This document shows, one piece after another, positions 62,366-64,000 of a stretch of DNA of 64,000 bases. Positions within the stretch are counted from its first letter, which is position 1, and each line of letters begins with the position of its first letter. The notes under the pieces are model-generated. The model saw only the letters and a list, made by a program, of their open reading frames with translations. It was not told the origin of the DNA and searched no databases. The stretch spans positions 868,001-932,000 of the forward strand of contig JALJCQ010000018.1 of assembly GCA_023091665.1 (NCBI GenBank), in the 5' to 3' direction. A program made the translations under genes and the position numbers. This DNA is from Pythium myriotylum. Lineage: Eukaryota; Oomycota; Peronosporomycetes; Pythiales; Pythiaceae.

Positions 62366-62971
62366 CTACAGCCGAGACGTCGCGAGTTTCCACGTGAGCG
62401 CGTCGACACGCGACTCCAACGCCGTGATGAGGAACTGGTACGACTCGCTGAGACTGCCGAGAAGCGTGATCACCAAGTCGTCCTCGCTGACCGGAGCGCC
62501 GACTGTGTCGAGTTGCTCGGCCAGGGTCTTGAGCTTGTTGATGTGCGTGAGCACATCGTCACCTTCTTCCATCATGGTCGTGAAGAAACGACGACGAAGA
62601 AAGATCTTGTTGGCAAGGCTCTTCTTCTCGAAGTGTTCTTCTAGTCTTGACCATGCATCTTGCACACCACTCGCCGACTGGACCAGCGGGAGCTGCGAGT
62701 CTTCCATCGCGAGACAGATCATCGCGAGCGCCTTGCGAGACTTCTTCTTGAAGAGGGCTCGGTCCGCGTCGGTCTGGCACTGCTCGAGTTTGACCTCTCC
62801 ACAGACAACTTCCCAGACGTCGCGTTCTTCGAGCACCATCTGCATCTTGAACTTCCATGTGTGGAAGTTGGTTCCGTCGAACTTGTTGATGCGAGCTGGG
62901 GTGGTCGAATCCATGGCAAGGGCTGGGGAGGCGAGGTCGGTGGAGGCAGAGTCGGCTGGGCTTGGGCTCAT
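62366..62971 (-). mobile_element. Ty1/copia Gag fragment (UBN2 domain), truncated
   Basis: 201 aa from the ATG at 62971 to the stop at 62366. Contains INKFDGTNFHTWKFKMQ, the canonical copia Gag N-terminus, then KSRKALAMICLAMEDSQL, AWSRLEEHFEKKSLANKIFL, and EGDDVLTHINKLKTLAEQL and VITLLGSLSESYQFLITAL. The CCHC zinc knuckle and everything downstream are missing. Upstream (right) lies the leader and LTR end at 62972-63099. Confidence 0.9.
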
Positions 62972-63510
62972 AACCTGTTGGAAGGTCTCTTGGGTGGTGG
63001 GATGCAAAATGCAAAGTGAATTGATCGGGACTTAGGTCGCTGCTGCTACGTCTAAGCCGTCTGTGTGTCCTACACAATCATAATCATATGTATGTCCTAT
63101 TAGAACACTTCGGAACGACCATTCTTCAGTTCCAGTTAGATCTTCACTCTTAGTCTAGGCCTGCGAAGAAAAAAACGACCTCGACAGATGGTTTTCAGTG
63201 GAGCGATTCCCGTAGGAAATCTGGAACACTCTGAAACGTGTTTAGACCCATTCTAAAGTTTCAGATCCCGTTTAGTCCTTTTTTCACGTTTAGACGAGCC
63301 ATCCAGACTAACCGTAGATCTCACAGATCCAGCGTTTAATAGAGGGGGGGGGGGGGGGGGGGGGGGGGGGCTAACCAAAAGTTCTGTAAGATCAGATGGT
63401 GCATCAAAAGCACAAATCGTATATCGTGTAGAAACCGATTGGGTCGCTGATCTCTTGAGAGGTTGTCGACTCCAACCCGACTGGGCGGGAAAAACGAAAA
63501 GGGAAACGAG
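62972..63510. other. copia leader/LTR end and intergenic DNA with poly-G tract
   Basis: The left ~130 bp is copia leader/LTR end in minus orientation. The rest has no coding signal and contains the G27 tract (63344-63370) and several AGATC/GTTTAG repeats. It should include the promoter of the gene starting at 63511. Confidence 0.45.
63344..63370. repeat. Poly-G tract (27 G)
   Basis: Uninterrupted run of 27 G, 140 bp upstream of the ATG at 63511. Confidence 0.9.
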
Positions 63511-64000
63511 ATGAGCGCGACGACCGCGGCGAAGAAGCGCTGTGGCCGCGTCGCAGGTTCCGAAGGGTACAGCGCCGCGGACGTCACCGCTTTGCCCGGG
63601 TGCGTGGCGGCCGTCTTACCCATTGGGAGTTTAGAATGGGAGGCCGTCTTGAAACAGTACCGTGACAACTACGCGACGCCGAACCAGCGAGCTCTCCGTG
63701 ACGTCACGTCAATCATGAACGAGTTCCGCACGATGACACCAACTCAAAAGCCGATGAGTGACCCAACCCGCCCAACAGCGGTCGCTCGTGCTTTTGCAAT
63801 TGAGGCAGCTATCAAGGAGAAGGTTGCTTTTGCGAGTTTAAGCGACGGTCCGGATCAGGGAGAAGAAGATGCCCAGCAGGATGCCACAGTATGCTCTTGT
63901 CTCGGTATGGATAGTGACTCGGATTTGAACGAAGGCATTACCTCACGTGGCGAGGATGAGGATGAAGAGGAGAACGATGACGAGCTGCTTCTCGAGCCAA
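63511..64000 (+). CDS. DUF6818-like oomycete protein, N-terminal part (3' end outside window)
   Basis: ATG at 63511, open to the window end (163 codons). Residues ~20-75 read GYSAADVTALPGCVAAVLPIG, SLEWEAVLKQYRDNY and ALRDVTSIMNEFRTM, the layout of the small Trp-containing helical domain (Myb/SANT-like, DUF6818) that is greatly expanded in oomycetes and often found with transposons. After it the chain is acidic (EDEDEEENDDE). Function unknown; DNA binding is plausible by analogy. It may be a single gene or a transposon-carried one, given the neighbours. Confidence 0.65.
   Translation, partial: MSATTAAKKRCGRVAGSEGYSAADVTALPGCVAAVLPIGSLEWEAVLKQYRDNYATPNQRALRDVTSIMNEFRTMTPTQKPMSDPTRPTAVARAFAIEAAIKEKVAFASLSDGPDQGEEDAQQDATVCSCLGMDSDSDLNEGITSRGEDEDEEENDDELLLEP

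Larger units (their letters stand above)
60831..63099. repeat. Inverted LTR-end/leader sequences, two copia 5' ends head to head
   Basis: 60831-60956 (+) and 62976-63099 (reverse complement) share long blocks including GACGGCTTAG, GTAGCAGCAGCG, and TAAGTCCCGATCAATTCACT, with small indels. They are the LTR 3' end plus leader of the same copia family facing each other. Confidence 0.85.

Noticed and set aside
1..64000. tRNA, rRNA or other RNA genes
   Set aside because: No cloverleaf-like A/B box pair or rRNA block was noticed by eye; a tRNAscan/Infernal run would be needed to exclude small ones.

Overview
This is a gene-dense stretch of a eukaryotic nuclear genome, almost certainly an oomycete (Peronosporales/Pythiales; Pythium sensu lato is my best guess, from family content and very short introns, but the genus is not proven). 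Reasons: an oomycete-type bZIP, very large multi-module cyclic-nucleotide-binding channels, a secreted EPIC-like cystatin, a DUF6818-like gene, Ty1/copia and hAT debris, and 30 introns that I could place by joining conserved protein motifs, all 55-74 bp with GT..AG ends. Many CDS are intronless and neighbouring genes are often tens of bases apart. Starts given are ATG only.

Layout. 1-4710: C-terminal part of Elongator subunit ELP4, an MTRFR-type mitochondrial rescue factor, a bZIP factor, glycine-cleavage T-protein. 5113-25335: two giant convergent paralogues, each a single polypeptide with four cation-channel modules (S1-S6 plus a cyclic-nucleotide-binding-like domain), flanking an NVL-type AAA ATPase, followed by a PKA catalytic subunit. 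25885-36084: a Brahma-type SWI/SNF ATPase, a PP2A-family phosphatase, a probable pseudokinase, COG7. 36490-46605: a tandem double ATP-grasp protein with a myristoylation-type N-terminus, three poorly characterised genes (one TPR), and an IQ-motif homologue of C11orf65/MFI. 46765-57061: mitochondrial carrier, DUF1295/steroid-reductase-like enzyme, secreted cystatin, TSR3, an atypical MAP kinase with a TEH activation motif, a small membrane protein, histidinol dehydrogenase. 58000-63510: a transposon graveyard with rearranged copia fragments in both orientations, an LTR, and a hAT dimerisation domain attached to a copia leader. 63511-end: start of a DUF6818-like gene.

The main biological point is the signalling block at 5-25 kb. 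The two four-module channels resemble in topology the sperm CNGK channels of marine invertebrates (four CNG-type repeats in one chain), but here only one of four selectivity filters is a canonical GYGD, the other three deviate in similar ways in both paralogues, and only modules 3 and 4 keep a recognisable phosphate-binding cassette. Both share an RxxSLP site in the long linker before module 4, a plausible target for a basophilic kinase such as the PKA encoded next door. That link is inference.
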